NCBI RefSeq assembly: GCF_042453785.1
Contig: NC_091676.1
Location: 1,371,501-1,435,500 of the forward strand
DNA length: 64,000 bases
DNA from: Malus domestica
Taxonomy: Eukaryota; Streptophyta; Magnoliopsida; Rosales; Rosaceae
Direction of reading: 5' to 3'
The first letter of the stretch is position 1, and every line of letters starts with the position of its first letter. A program made the position numbers and the translations under genes. This document shows positions 1 to 11,480 of the stretch, piece after piece. The notes beneath the pieces are model-generated. The model searched no databases. It was not told where the DNA came from and saw only the letters and a program-made list of their open reading frames with translations.

Positions 1-454
1 TATGTGCTATAACAATAATAATAAATAAATATTCGAACAAAGAAATAAAAATAAGGAAAACGATAATATTGTGGGAAATTATAGTCACCGTGGGAGGGCC
101 AGTGCGGGGACGTGTGCCATTTGGGACGATATTTACACCGGAAAGCTTTCACAACACAATAAATTTCAATAATTATAAAGTAATATCTATCACCATGCCA
201 TTCCAGTTACTTAAATTTTAAATTATTTACGTTCGCTTTTAGCCCGTTGTATAAATAAACAGTTTGCGTGGTTGTGAATCGGACGTTTCAGGAAAGAGAG
301 AGAAAAAAACAACCACAACTCTCTAAAGTTGCTCCGCTCGTTACAAGGTTGGATTTATTGATCGGTTTCTTTCTTAATTTTCCTTCACCGCCATTGCATT
401 TGATCAAATTTACCTTCTTCTCTCCCCTCTCGAGTTTCAATCCTTCTTAAAAAT
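1..454 (+). promoter_or_regulatory. Promoter and 5' UTR of the caleosin gene
   Basis: A TATAAATAA sequence at 250-258 is a good TATA box, about 200 bases before the start codon at 455. A pyrimidine-rich leader follows at about 340-450. A GACGTGT sequence near 110 resembles an ABA-response core, but one weak match is not strong evidence. No gene is seen in this stretch. The TATA assignment is direct reading; the transcription start is inferred. Confidence 0.6.
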
Positions 455-499
455 ATGGGTTCCTCTTCTCTGTCAGAAAACAGTAAGCAACAAGGTATG

Positions 500-546
<47 letters not shown>

Positions 547-3500
547 GGTTTTCTTGAACTTTCCGGCCGTTTCGCTTGGAGTTAAACGAAGGGTTTATAT
601 ATGTTTTAAATTTAATTATATGTTAATTAATTGGCATAAACCTTGTGATGTGTTTGTACTCAAATTGCTGATGCATGCAGAGAATAATGGTGGGACATTC
701 GTACCCAACGAAGAGGACGTTCTGCAGAGACATGTAGCCTTCTTTGACAGGAATCACGATGGCATTGTTTATCCTTGGGAAACTTTTCAAGGTTTTTATT
801 AATTGTTTTTTGCTTTTCTTCTTTAAAACCTGTATGCATGATCATTACTATTCATAATCTCTTTGTAATTAAACAAGTGATCGCGCGCGCGCGCGTGTGT
901 GTTATATCAACAGGTTTTCGTGCGATCGGGTGTGGCATCATGTTGTCGACAGTCAGTGCCTTTCTCATCAACGCGGCCCTCAGTCGAAAGACTCGCCAGG
1001 TATCTCTCTCGCTCTCTCACTCAGCTCACTACGGTTATCATTCGCATATGCATCCGAAGTTCTAGGTCTGATTCACTTTCCGTGACAAATTGTTTAATAA
1101 GAAAAATGCTATAACTACAAAGCAATAGACTAGTTGCCGGCGGCATAGATTAAAATATCGTTCCCATATCAGAATATTTGTTTTATGGCTGTGCCCGTTC
1201 AGAAAGTGAAGCACATGGAGAATTACGAAATTTCCCATCATTTATTTTTGCTCGAACACTCACATCCACATGTTTGTAGATGGAATCGAACGTGGCGAAT
1301 ATCTTGTAGGGTTTATAGTGCTGGTGAAAAATGTTGATTTGATTAGCACTAGCACTAAAGCGCCTTTTGTGTTTACCTTACCAGAGAAGCCGGGATAAAT
1401 TGTTTTAATTTTGTTGACGTGGTTACGTCAGTTCGGTTGCTTTAAAATAAAATAATGTTAAGAAGATTAAATTTATTAATAAAATTTTACAAACTAAATG
1501 ACATAAAAGTTAATGATTAGATTATAATTTAAACGTTGTTAAACGTGTTTATTCTTATTGGTAATACATTATTTAATTTACAAATTTTTCTTTAAATTTA
1601 ATTTCTCTAACATCATCTCTAAAGCAATATACTTGTAACAATTTCCGAGGTTTAATTCTCCGGTTCTATAGGTTATAATTGTTCTAAACAAAAAGGGAAT
1701 TCTTCTACTTTTACTCGTTCGTTTACAAAATTTATCACTTATTGGAGTCCTCATAAAATTAAAGGAAAATTAATGAAAATTCCAAAAAAAAAAAAAGTTT
1801 TAATGAAAAATGACAAATAAAGATGTAGTAAATAGTACTAGAAAAATATAAAAATGTGATTTTTCGTTAAAAATGAATAGTACTGGGAATGTTTAATTAA
1901 AACTCTCTAAAATTAACGTAGGTTGCAACTTTTCTAAAAATATGTTTATTTTACACTATGTTATTGAATATTTGATTGAATGTGCGTTGTTATAAGAGAA
2001 TTGTGACGCATTAAGCAAACAAAGAACATGTGTATTAGGGGAAATGAATTATGTCTAATTGTCTATGTCGACACATTTGCTAGTATTAAGGTATAAAATA
2101 TTAATGATATCGGAAATATCGGTAGTCCAAAAACATAGAAATTTCGATGGAAATATCGGGATATTATCGATATCGATAAAAATTGAATAAAAACCTCGAA
2201 AATTGTAAAAAAAACTTGGAAATTTTTATTGAAACTTTGCATGATGTTTATTTAGTCAATTATCTATTAGTTTATCACAAAAAAAAATTGGAATGAAATG
2301 CATTGCATGATAGATATAACTGATTTAAGTTGATTATATAGCGAGCTGGGTAACATTGTAAGTAGAAAATATGTAGTAATTAATGAAAGAAGTTTAAACA
2401 CACCATAATCATTTATATATAATGAATTAGTACAATATTTTACACTTTATACATTGCATGGTAAGATACATGAGTGACTTAGCAAAGTCTAAAATATCGA
2501 TGATATCGGAAATATTGGTAGTCCAAAAACACGGAAATTTCAATAAAAATATCAAAATATTATGGATATTTTAGAACATGCCTAATATTACAATTTGTAT
2601 ACTATATATTACGTCGAGCGGAAGTGACGTGGCTTCTGTATGTTTGGTGCAGGGAAAGTTCCCTTCTCTACTTTTCCCAGTTGAAGTTAAAAACATCCAT
2701 AAAGCCAAACATGGCAGTGACTCTGGAGTCTATGATAATGAAGGAAGGTATAATTATTAATTAATTAATTGATTAATTAATCTATATTTTGTACATATAA
2801 TCTACTTCTTATATTATATTATATAGTCTGTCAGATCTTATATAATAAAATAGTTTTAATTGGTATAGCTTTTTTAAAAACGTTTTAGTGTGTTGGAACA
2901 TGATCTTATACACTCAGCGAATCTAACCACTTGTATAATGAGAACCTAAATTTTTCTACACTCAGCATTGAATCCAACCAATTAAAACTATTTTCACAAT
3001 CATTTATAAATTTTTAAAATTATTCTGCTTAAGTGCTTATTTTATAATGAACTCCCCAACTGTTGGTCGTGGTCGTTGTCACGTTTGGAATTGATATACA
3101 TTTCTAACTAATCACATGCATGATAATAATTTCTTGCTTTTGGACTCCAAAATGAGCTGAGCTTCTTGTAAAGCTACGTTTGAGTTTATATTTAACAAAA
3201 AATGATTTTCACACATTCAAATTCTCATTTTACACACTTTGCTTATTTATATCAATTGATGTTCTTTTAGACTGACTCCAACCCTGGGCTATTTGCCAAA
3301 TTTCCCGCCAAACACCACCCAACCCAAGCTAAAACATTGGGCTAAAAGGCCAAATCCCCCCCCCCCCAATCCTCGTGGACTTGCTTGAAATTGGGCCACT
3401 CTCGGCCCGCCCACTCGCAGACGCGCCGCATAAGCTTGCTTCGAATCTGCTCCCGACAAAGTAGGGGCCCGCTGTCATGCCCTGTTGGCCACTTCCCCCG

Positions 3501-4949
3501 AGCCTAACGGCTCTTTTCCCCATCCGACGGCCATCATTTAAGGACTGTTGGTTGATCCAACGGTCCATATTCAAATTTCATTTTTAAAAAATATGTTATT
3601 TTAAAATACATTGAATTCAACGGCTGAGATCGAATATAATCAAATCTAACGGTAAAAAAAAACTAACATCCCAAATTTAAATCCAACGACTAAAATAATT
3701 TAAAAAAATATATTTAACTCAAAATTCATCCAAAAACTCTATAAATACCTATGTATTTGTTTAAACATCCACACAAAACTCAATTTTCTTCTACAATTCT
3801 TCCAACTTATCTTTCTACTATTTCTTTCCATTTACAAATTGTTCAACATGGCAAGATGTTGCTTTATGCTTGGCATGTGTTTTTGTTAGCGAAGATGGTG
3901 CAGTTGGCACAAATCAAAATAAAAAAGTTTTGTGAAAGTTGATAGATTGGTGAAAGTTGAAGGCTTGCTTTGTGGAAAATTTAGTGATTTTTCAATATTT
4001 ATTGAAATTTAAATATTTTTAAATTAAAATATTCATAAAATTAATTTACGATAGTTTACATATTTATTTATTTATTTTTTTTTAAATTTAATTTAAGAAA
4101 AAAATTAGCTTAAGTTCATTTTTGAATAATCTTTGACTAAAATTTTAGGTCATAAGGGTTAGAGCAGAAAAACCGTTTATGGGCTAAAAGCTAAATTTTA
4201 CATGCTAAAAAATTTGGCTTTTAGCCCAAGGGTTAGAGATGGTATTATCCATATATATCGATAACAAAGGATAAACATAGATGTATGAAAAGGAAGATGG
4301 TTTTCACGCACTTTTTTGGGCTTGTTACGCCTCTCTATATTTCTAGAAATCAAATTGTATAAGTCAAACAAAATATATATAACTGCCAAAATTAATCAAA
4401 CAAAAACGTGTAAAAAAAAAAAATGTTTTTAACATGTATATCACTTCACTTATCAACTACTCTAATCACCTTCTTTTTGGAATTTGGATTACGTCTTCAT
4501 CTTTTTGCATTTCTCGGATTTCTTTTTGGATTTTCTCATTAGTATTTTGTATTTAATTATTTTTCTCCAATTACAATTTTTCAGGTTTGTTCCGTCGAAA
4601 TTTGAAGAAATCTTTGAGAAGCATGCCCATACGTATCCAAATGCGTTGACATCAGATGAACTGATGGGCATGCTAAAGGCTAACAGGGATCCCAAGGATT
4701 ATGCAGGATGGTAAGTTTCTCATATATGTTCATGTCCTGCAGAAATATAAATTAGAAAACAGAACTAAATTAATGAGAGAATATATAAAATGCAGGTTGG
4801 CTGCCTATACAGAATGGAAGATCTTATATGTGCTTTGCAAGGACAAAAATGGTTTGTTGCAAAAAGATACAGTTAGAGCTGTTTACGATGGAAGCTTGTT
4901 CGAGCGCATGGAGAAGGAAAACTCCGGCGGAGACAAAAAGAAAGAGTAA
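455..4949 (+). CDS. Caleosin-type peroxygenase
   Basis: Six coding exons: 455-494, 681-791, 914-999, 2653-2747, 4585-4710, 4796-4949, giving 203 aa. The family binds calcium and haem on lipid droplets or ER and uses fatty-acid hydroperoxides as oxygen donors (peroxygenase). Visible here: an EF-hand loop [12 protein letters not shown] (residues 36-47) directly after a conserved His (H31); a hydrophobic stretch at about 54-73 followed by prolines (weak proline knot); the family block [12 protein letters not shown] (93-104) with two histidines; and the C-terminal DGSLFE block. The N terminus is short compared with seed caleosins, like the shorter class. Introns 3 and 4 are 1.65 and 1.84 kb and filled with repeats. 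A (TC)22 run begins eight bases after the exon 1 donor. The start is the first ATG after the TATA box. Family assignment is firm; tissue or seed role cannot be told. Confidence 0.95.
502..545. repeat. (TC)n microsatellite in caleosin intron 1
   Basis: About 22 uninterrupted TC units lie a few bases downstream of the exon 1 splice donor. A pyrimidine run next to a donor is unusual and likely polymorphic in length. Confidence 0.95.
2086..2577. repeat. Pair of diverged direct repeats rich in ATATCGATATCG
   Basis: In caleosin intron 3 a block of about 95 bases near 2086-2185 (aatgatatcggaaatatcgg and following) recurs near 2487-2577 in the same orientation with scattered differences. The blocks flank about 300 bases of AT-rich DNA. 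This looks like a degraded dispersed or LTR-like repeat. No coding content is visible, and the class is not determined. Confidence 0.6.
3270..4244. mobile_element. Non-autonomous TIR element in caleosin intron 4 (Harbinger-like)
   Basis: The ends are inverted repeats: the left end contains CTCCAACCCTGGGCT and the right end, reverse complemented, CTCTAACCCTTGGGCT. TTA flanks both sides (3267-3269 and 4245-4247), the duplication size of PIF/Harbinger elements. Inside are a GC-rich patch (3340-3500) and an AT-rich part with a 5'-leader-like stretch near 3740-3850. No transposase frame remains. A relative lies inverted at 9901-10486 and shares the internal motif aaatctaacggtaaaaaaa. End coordinates are good to a few bases. 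Confidence 0.65.
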
Positions 4950-5548
4950 TTCGTTATAATTATTCAACCATGCTGGATTTATTAATAAGTTCCTAAGCTT
5001 TTTAACAAGTTAATTAATAATTACTGGCTTTGTTTCAACTGTATTTCCTACATGTGGATGAACCGTGTGAAACAAGCAAGACGAGTTATATATTGGGAGT
5101 TTTTTATTTTTTTATTTTATTTTTCTTGATGCAGTGTTGTCTGAAAAAATTTGGCAGATTGTATAGTCTGGTGTTGTCCGTTTGGCCGTGCCCGGTGGAT
5201 AATCGGAAGTATACCGGTGTTTATATTGAGCAGTATATGTTGATATTGTTTAGAAATTGTGGATGTTGTTTGTTAGTTCGTCAGTTCATGTGTGTAAATA
5301 TATTATATGTTGATTTGTTTATCAAACTATGTGAATTGAAATAGGAATGGTATTAATTTCGTATAAACTTTTTATGAATTTACTTGAACATAAACTGAAC
5401 CTAGGTTGATTACTAAAATATTTATGTTTTGTACTAAGCGAATGATCTGTTTTTGAGTTGAACATGGAAGCTGTAAAATATTATAACCTGCTGATATGTC
5501 TGCATTTCCGTACATCAAGAGGCAAAATCACATTAAAGGTCAAACTTA
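4950..5548. other. Caleosin 3' flank
   Basis: AT-rich DNA downstream of the caleosin stop codon, probably holding the 3' UTR and polyadenylation region. No gene or recognised repeat is seen. Confidence 0.6.
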
Positions 5549-5847
5549 GGGTTGGTCTGGTATTGTTGTGCTTTGAAAAAAAACTGTTGTACTGTGAGAA
5601 TAAGCAGTTATGAAATAAAGCAGCATAGTGTTTGGTAAACTTTTTTGTAAAAATGCTTTTGAAAAAAAAAAACAGTATTATAGTGTTTGATAAACTTTTA
5701 TATAAAACAGATGTGAAAAAAAGCTGATTTTTCAAAGCTGGGTTTTGCAGCTTTGTGTTTTGGCTTTTTTTCATCCAAAACTATGAAAAAATGCTGAAGC
5801 TGAATGCTATTTTTTTTCAAAATCATCTTAGTATCAAACGAGGGCTT
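5549..5847. mobile_element. MITE, hAT-like family, copy A
   Basis: Starts with ggttggtctggtattgttgt and ends with a diverged inverted copy (right end reverse complemented: cctcgtttgatactaag). The inside is T/A-rich with repeated tttggtaaac and aaaagctgatttt motifs. A second copy lies in opposite orientation at about 46514-46724 and shares the terminal ggtattgttgtgctttgaaa. No coding capacity. Assignment to hAT is a guess from general appearance; the target duplication is not clear. Confidence 0.6.
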
Positions 5848-6133
5848 ATCACATGAGTGCTGTTTGTGTTTCAGTTCCTTAATTTACTCAAACAAAGGCT
5901 GATCAAAATCACATGAGGGTCAGAATAGCACTGTTCGTGTTTCACTTCCTTAATTTACTCAAACCTGTTCGTACAGGCTCATGGATGATAGAAAATATGG
6001 GTTGTGATACGGAGGTCAGTCTGATATTTTGGGCCTTATAAAATATGGGTGGAGGCTTTTGCCCTAATATGTTGGTGCAATGCTCCAATGAATAATGCAG
6101 TTTTATTTTGGACACTGAATAATGCCATTTAGA
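5848..6133. other. Intergenic, nothing recognised
   Basis: AT-rich sequence without a gene. A short phrase containing cacatgag and cttaatttactcaaac occurs twice at about 5850-5965, a small local duplication. Confidence 0.5.
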
Positions 6134-6337
6134 CTCTGTTTAGTGACCACACACCTTCTTGACCATCTACCCAATAGAGAGTGACCCATACAAATAAGTT
6201 TTAGATAAATACGTATTTATTGTATAATGAATGGTCTCTGTTTAGTGATTACACATCTTCTTGACCATCTCCCCAATAGAGAGTGATCCGTACGAATAAG
6301 TTTTAGACAAATACGTATTTATTGTATAATGAATGGT
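6134..6337. repeat. Tandem duplication, period about 102 bp
   Basis: The segment starting ctctgtttagtga at 6134 is repeated from 6236 with only a few substitutions, through aatgaatggt. Two units, no coding content. Confidence 0.9.
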
Positions 6338-7594
6338 AGTAACTCACATTATCAAACTCATATATGTAAATGAGTGCTTTTCAGCGCAAATAATGATAAA
6401 TCAGTCATAATTACAATAAATTAAGATTCAATTTCATTATGTGTAACAAAAACAGTCTAGCACTTTTATCAGTTGAACGAAAATATAAGATTTGCGTTCT
6501 AAATCAAACCGGGGGAACAAACATGTGCTACCTTTTCAATAATACGTTTACACCCATAACGACTGCACATGATCAATCGGCAGGGTTGGCCGTGGCCAGC
6601 TGAACTGAGTCCGGACAGAGAGAAATTGAAGCTAACACATAGAAGCAAGCAGTGGTGCTTGGGAATCTTATCTGGAGGGGCAAAGTCACAATTAGTTGGT
6701 CGGATGGTTGAGGCAAAAAGCCTTTATCTTATGTATTGTGTTTGTGGCCACATCAAAATTCAAAAGCGATCGATGGAAGGCAAAACCCATCACTTTATTA
6801 TTTTATAACCAAGAAACTTGACCGTATTATTACTATATTATTGAAGGGGACCTTCCTTTTCTTTTCCTCTCTCTTTCTTGCATGTTGTGTGTTCCATTGC
6901 ATCTCCATCTCATCTTTCGTTCGCTTACTTTTCCCACACGCCACTTGCGAGTTTCTTTTAGCAAGGACTTGGATTAGTCGGTCAATTTGCGTGGCAAAAA
7001 GGATGGAATAATAATAGTAAGGATTGTTCATGTCCAAAACACGTACATTGAAATCAATCCATTTCATTTGTCTTTCATACTGTGCATTGCTTTCGCATGG
7101 CGTGGGGAGTGTGGTCGATTTACTTTATATCTTATCTATATTTTAAAAATAAAATGGCTCCAGGGTTACAAATAGATACAGTTTATATGCACAAGAATCA
7201 CCAGTATTTTGAATGTATGGTATAATTCATGTTACATAACTTTTATGTAGTTCGACTTGTCTAATTTCTTATATTCACAAACTTTTTTTCCTTCTTCAAA
7301 AAATTTGACCAAAGAAAATATATTTATGTATAAAAATTAGTTATCATGGAACATAAAAATATTAATTGTTACTCTGATATAAAATATTTTGAAAAAGGGT
7401 AACGATGGGAATATCAATTATGGTACCTCACATTCACAATAAAGAAAGATTTTGGTTTCGTGTCGTTGAAGTCAATGATTAAGTAGATAGTTGAATTTAA
7501 ATTTAGAAATGTGTAGGTTTTGTGTTTGGCCACTATCATTAATTTACTATCAAAATATAAAAAGATGTACGTAATTTTCATTTCTTCCTTAAAG
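6338..7594. other. Intergenic AT-rich DNA
   Basis: No convincing gene. Short open frames around 6570-7170 lack homology that I recognise and have no gene-like context. Confidence 0.5.
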
Positions 7595-7806
7595 AATTAT
7601 TATTATTATTATTATTATTATTTTAAAAGGAGGCCAACTGATGCCTTAGACACAGAAATTCATTCTTCGAGGGTCGGAAAGACTCATAGAGGTATTTCAA
7701 TCTCCTTTGATCAACATCGTGTACTTCACCAGAAATTGAACCCAAAATGTATTGTGTGAAATACAATACCTAGAATTCGTCTCTATCCATTAGGTCACCA
7801 TGCGAT
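7595..7806 (-). mobile_element. tRNA-derived SINE
   Basis: Read on the minus strand, the sequence begins with an A-box-like GTGACCTAATGG (7788-7799), has a B-box GGGTTCAATTTC (7732-7743) about 45 bases on, and ends in an (AAT)n tail (7597-7621 on the plus strand). An RNA polymerase III split promoter, a body of about 200 bases and a short simple-repeat tail are the features of plant tRNA-type SINEs. Clear target duplications were not found. The family name is not known to me. Confidence 0.65.
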
Positions 7807-9897
7807 CCGAATTGGAGTATCGTATTTGTTTTTGACTTGGTCAGAGAGAGACGTTGATGTCTCACTACATAGTAAACAATTTAAAATTATCAACTTAATA
7901 GGTAGAATCATGTCATTTTCCCTTTTTTGGAGAAATTAGGTTCACATTCTTCTTTTTGTTACTACATTGATTAAAATCCTATTCATTTTCAATTTTGTCC
8001 TTGGTATTAATAACATCATTAGTTATTTGAATAATAAAATAATTTTTATTTTTAAATAAATTCCTTTAGTGTTAAAAATGTTACAATTAGTATATTTATA
8101 TTCATGGTTAAATTTTTATCATATATTTTTATTTTTAGTTTGTACCTATTTTTAATTTGTACCAATTTTTTTTTTCATTTTTAATTTGTACCCATATATT
8201 AGTTTCTTTTTGTGCCCATATTTTTAAAATTTTTATTTGTATTTGTACCCATGTGTATACCGTCACGTGACATTGTATATTTAATCAATGATAGAAAAAT
8301 TACATATGGTATATTTATGTTTTATGCCTAAACTTTGTATCGTATATTTATATTTTTAGTTTGTACCCACTTTTAATTTGTAACATTTTTTAAAATTTGT
8401 AGTATTTTCTTTTTAGTTTTATTTTGTACCCATGTATTAATTTCTTTTAGCGCCTATATTTAAAAAAAATTCATTTGTACTCATAATTTTTTAATCTTTT
8501 ATCTGTACCCTAATTTATTTATAATGTACCCATTCTTTTTTATTAATGTACCACTTTGTTATATGTGAAATGTACCAATTTTTATAACACTATGGATATA
8601 TTATTTTGCCATTTATTATTTCTTATTTTTACATAGTTTTTATCCATTTATTCAATCAAAATGTTTGAATTTTTTTATTGTAACCTATTCTAATAGTATT
8701 ATAATGAGGGATTTTAAATTTATAGAATTATAAATCTCATAAAATATCAAACAATTAATGTCAAAACTATAAAAATAAAAATATTAATTGTAATATAATG
8801 AGGTGTACAAAGTCAAATGACTTTGATCAAACTTTGAATACCATTAAGGTTTTAGTTAAAAAATGTTAAGGATTAGGGACCGCATCCAAAGTATCCATTT
8901 TTTTTTTTGTGGAAAGAATCATGTCATTCAGTATACCTTTTTAATTATATTTTTGTGTAATAGAGACGTTCAAGAGCTTGGATATTCATATGGAAAGATC
9001 ATATCGTATAAATTAATAATGTACATACGCTAGCTAGGGTTTGTTTTCTTTTTGCACCTTAGTGACTAAACAACTGGATTCCTCGATGACGATAGCTAAT
9101 CTAATTCTTGTGACGGAGTTAACTTAATTAATTATGCGATTCCTACATTTATTTTGTTTATTTGTATCATCCTTTCTTTCTTTCTTTTTCTGATCAAATC
9201 CTCCTTTCAATCATTAATAAATTTATTACGTTAGACGTTGAACAAGGCAGAGAAAATCACTGCGCCTATTAGCTACAAATACTTTTCTTCCCCTCCTAAT
9301 AAGATTCATTTTATCGTAATTAGTTTGCTGATTTTCACTTAGTTCAGTTGGACGGAGAATCGTGGCCGTCCCTTGTGTATGTGTAGACGTAAATCAAAAG
9401 CCACACCTATGCTTGGAGGTCATGGAAGTCCAAATAATTAAGCCCTCGTTAGCTTACACCTAAACTTGGAGGCCATGGAAGTCAAAGTAATGAAGCCCTA
9501 GCAAAAAAGAAGCAGTTGAATGATGGTGGAGTATGGACCAACTTTAACTAGCTATTTTTCAAACCACAAAATTATTAGTTACATTAGGTAATGTTTCTAG
9601 GAGCTTCCATTTTTTTAATTCATAGACTCATAATTTAATAAAAACTATACTGTAAAAAATACCCTTCTTTGAAATTACTAAAAAAAAAATTTATGCTGCC
9701 GTGGTCAACAACCTCAACTATAATTGACTTTTAAACTCACTAATTTCAAGCCAACTAAGCTTTTAACTTTAATGGCCATAATGCAAAAGTAAAACCACAT
9801 TCATCATAACCGTCAATTTTTTCTTCATATGGCCAATCTATATTCTAACGCATATAAATCAAAAGAAGATAAAAGAATAAACAAATGGATGAGTACA
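7807..9897. repeat. Intergenic, with T-rich tract of recurring TTTGTACCCA
   Basis: From about 8130 to 8620 the motif tttgtaccca and variants recur many times, separated by T-rich spacers, suggesting a degraded satellite-like or transposon-internal repeat. The rest (8620-9897) is AT-rich. A phrase containing acctatgcttggaggtcatggaagtc is repeated in altered form at about 9405-9500. No gene seen. Confidence 0.5.
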
Positions 9898-9900
9898 TAA

Positions 9901-10486
9901 GACCATTTTCAATCATTGGGTTAAAACTTAAAATTTTCAATCCAGAAATAGTTTTTCTGATCCAACCCTTATGGGTTAAATTTTTAGCCCGAGATTACTA
10001 AATAATGTATTAAGGATAATTTTTTTTTCTTAAAGTAACTTAAAAAAAAATTATGTAAACCATCACAATTTAGTTTTATGAACATTTTAACCTAAAAATA
10101 TTTAGATTTCTATAAATATTGAAAAATCACTAAACCGACATTATAAAACTCATGAAACACTATGAAAAAAATATGAAACACATGAAAGTATTTTTTTAAT
10201 TACTTTAGCCGTTAGATTTAAATTTGGACTGTAATTTTTTTTTTACGGTTGGATTTGATCATATTAGATCTTAATCATTAGATTTAATGAATTTATAAAT
10301 ATAAAACTAAAATAAAATACACGTATATGGTGGGCCAGCCCATTAACCCAGAGGGACATCCTAACCTAAATTTCCCCATAAATGAGTTTTGTATTGAAAC
10401 CCATATTTGTCCCAAGGGTTGAGCAAGTTTGAGTGAATTTATAACCTTAAATTTGAGTTTTACTCCAAAGGTTGGATCAGTAGGTC
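9901..10486. mobile_element. Non-autonomous TIR element with TAA duplication (Harbinger-like)
   Basis: The element begins GACCATTTTCAATC and ends ...GATCAGTAGGTC, imperfect inverted repeats, and TAA flanks it at 9898-9900 and 10487-10489. Reverse complemented, its interior matches the element in caleosin intron 4 (aaatttaaatctaacggct and neighbours). No open frame of note. The 3-bp TAA duplication fits PIF/Harbinger. Confidence 0.65.
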
Positions 10487-10489
10487 TAA

Positions 10490-10802
10490 AGAGAACAAAT
10501 GTACGTAATTTGTTTATTTTTATATTTTTTTTTTCATTTAGTTATTAAGGAGAGGCAGTAGAGTTCGAAATAAAAATGTGTGTGAGGATATATATGAATT
10601 AACATCACCACGTAAAGTAAACGCTGGATTGTTACATGGGAAGAGATTACTCGTTAGTGAGTCACACTCACCCCACCCCGTAGCCTTTAGGCTTCAACCC
10701 AACACATTAAGTTTCTAACTCCCTCACGTAAATTCCCCACAAAGCAACCTGACCTACCTCTCTCTCTCTCTCTCTCTCTCTCCACACACACACATACACT
10801 AA
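10490..10802. other. Intergenic, with (TC)12 and CA microsatellite
   Basis: Contains a (TC)n run at 10759-10782 followed by a short CA run to 10792. Nothing else recognised. Confidence 0.6.
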
Positions 10803-11290
10803 GGGCGTGTTTACGTATTCGTAATCGGAATGAGAATGTGGAATTGAATTCCGATTACGGAGTACTCCGGTGTTTACTAAACATGGAGGAATAAAAAAAG
10901 CAATGGGGCCCATACAAATTTTGGAATTCAATTCCTTGTATTGGTGGATTCTCTAGATATAGGTGGTAATCCAATTCCTGATTATTTGGGTAATCGGAAT
11001 GACACTTTTGTTCCCTTTATGCCCTCACTTATTGTTTGTATTTCCAAGACTATCCTTTATAAACCCATTAAAGTATATAAAATATTTGATTTGGGACAAA
11101 GACATTTTAGTAATCATACTGGTTATATTCCAATTCTTCTGAATTAGTAAACAACTTAATGAAATTCTATTCCGATTCTAGAACATTTAAGTAAACAGTT
11201 TCAACAAGAATCCGATTCTTACTTCACCTCATTCCAACTCCTCTTTAATTCAATTCCTCATATTTTCATTACCGATACGTAAACACGCCA
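10803..11290. mobile_element. Tourist-like MITE
   Basis: About 488 bases with near-perfect terminal inverted repeats: left GGGCGTGTTTACGTATTCG, right end reverse complemented TGGCGTGTTTACGTATCGG. Both sides carry TAA (10800-10802 and 11291-11293), the PIF/Harbinger target duplication. The inside has repeated aattccgattac and ccgattct motifs and no transposase. It ends about 190 bases before the start codon of the plasmodesmatal gene, so it lies in that promoter. Confidence 0.85.
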
Positions 11291-11410
11291 TAAAAGAGTG
11301 CTGCAGTCTATATGCCTTTCCAAATATTCATAGTTCATTTGTTACCTGAAAGCACTCCATTAACAACCTCTTGAATCTTCACACTTCACAATTCAAAAGC
11401 CTTACTTCTT

Positions 11411-11443
<33 letters not shown>

Positions 11444-11480
11444 TCTAACTTGCTACAGCCACCACCTCACAAATCAAAAT

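Noticed and set aside
9400-9500. Repeat of an acctatgcttggaggtcatgg phrase as a possible gene duplication
   Set aside because: Only about 50 bases and no coding continuity.
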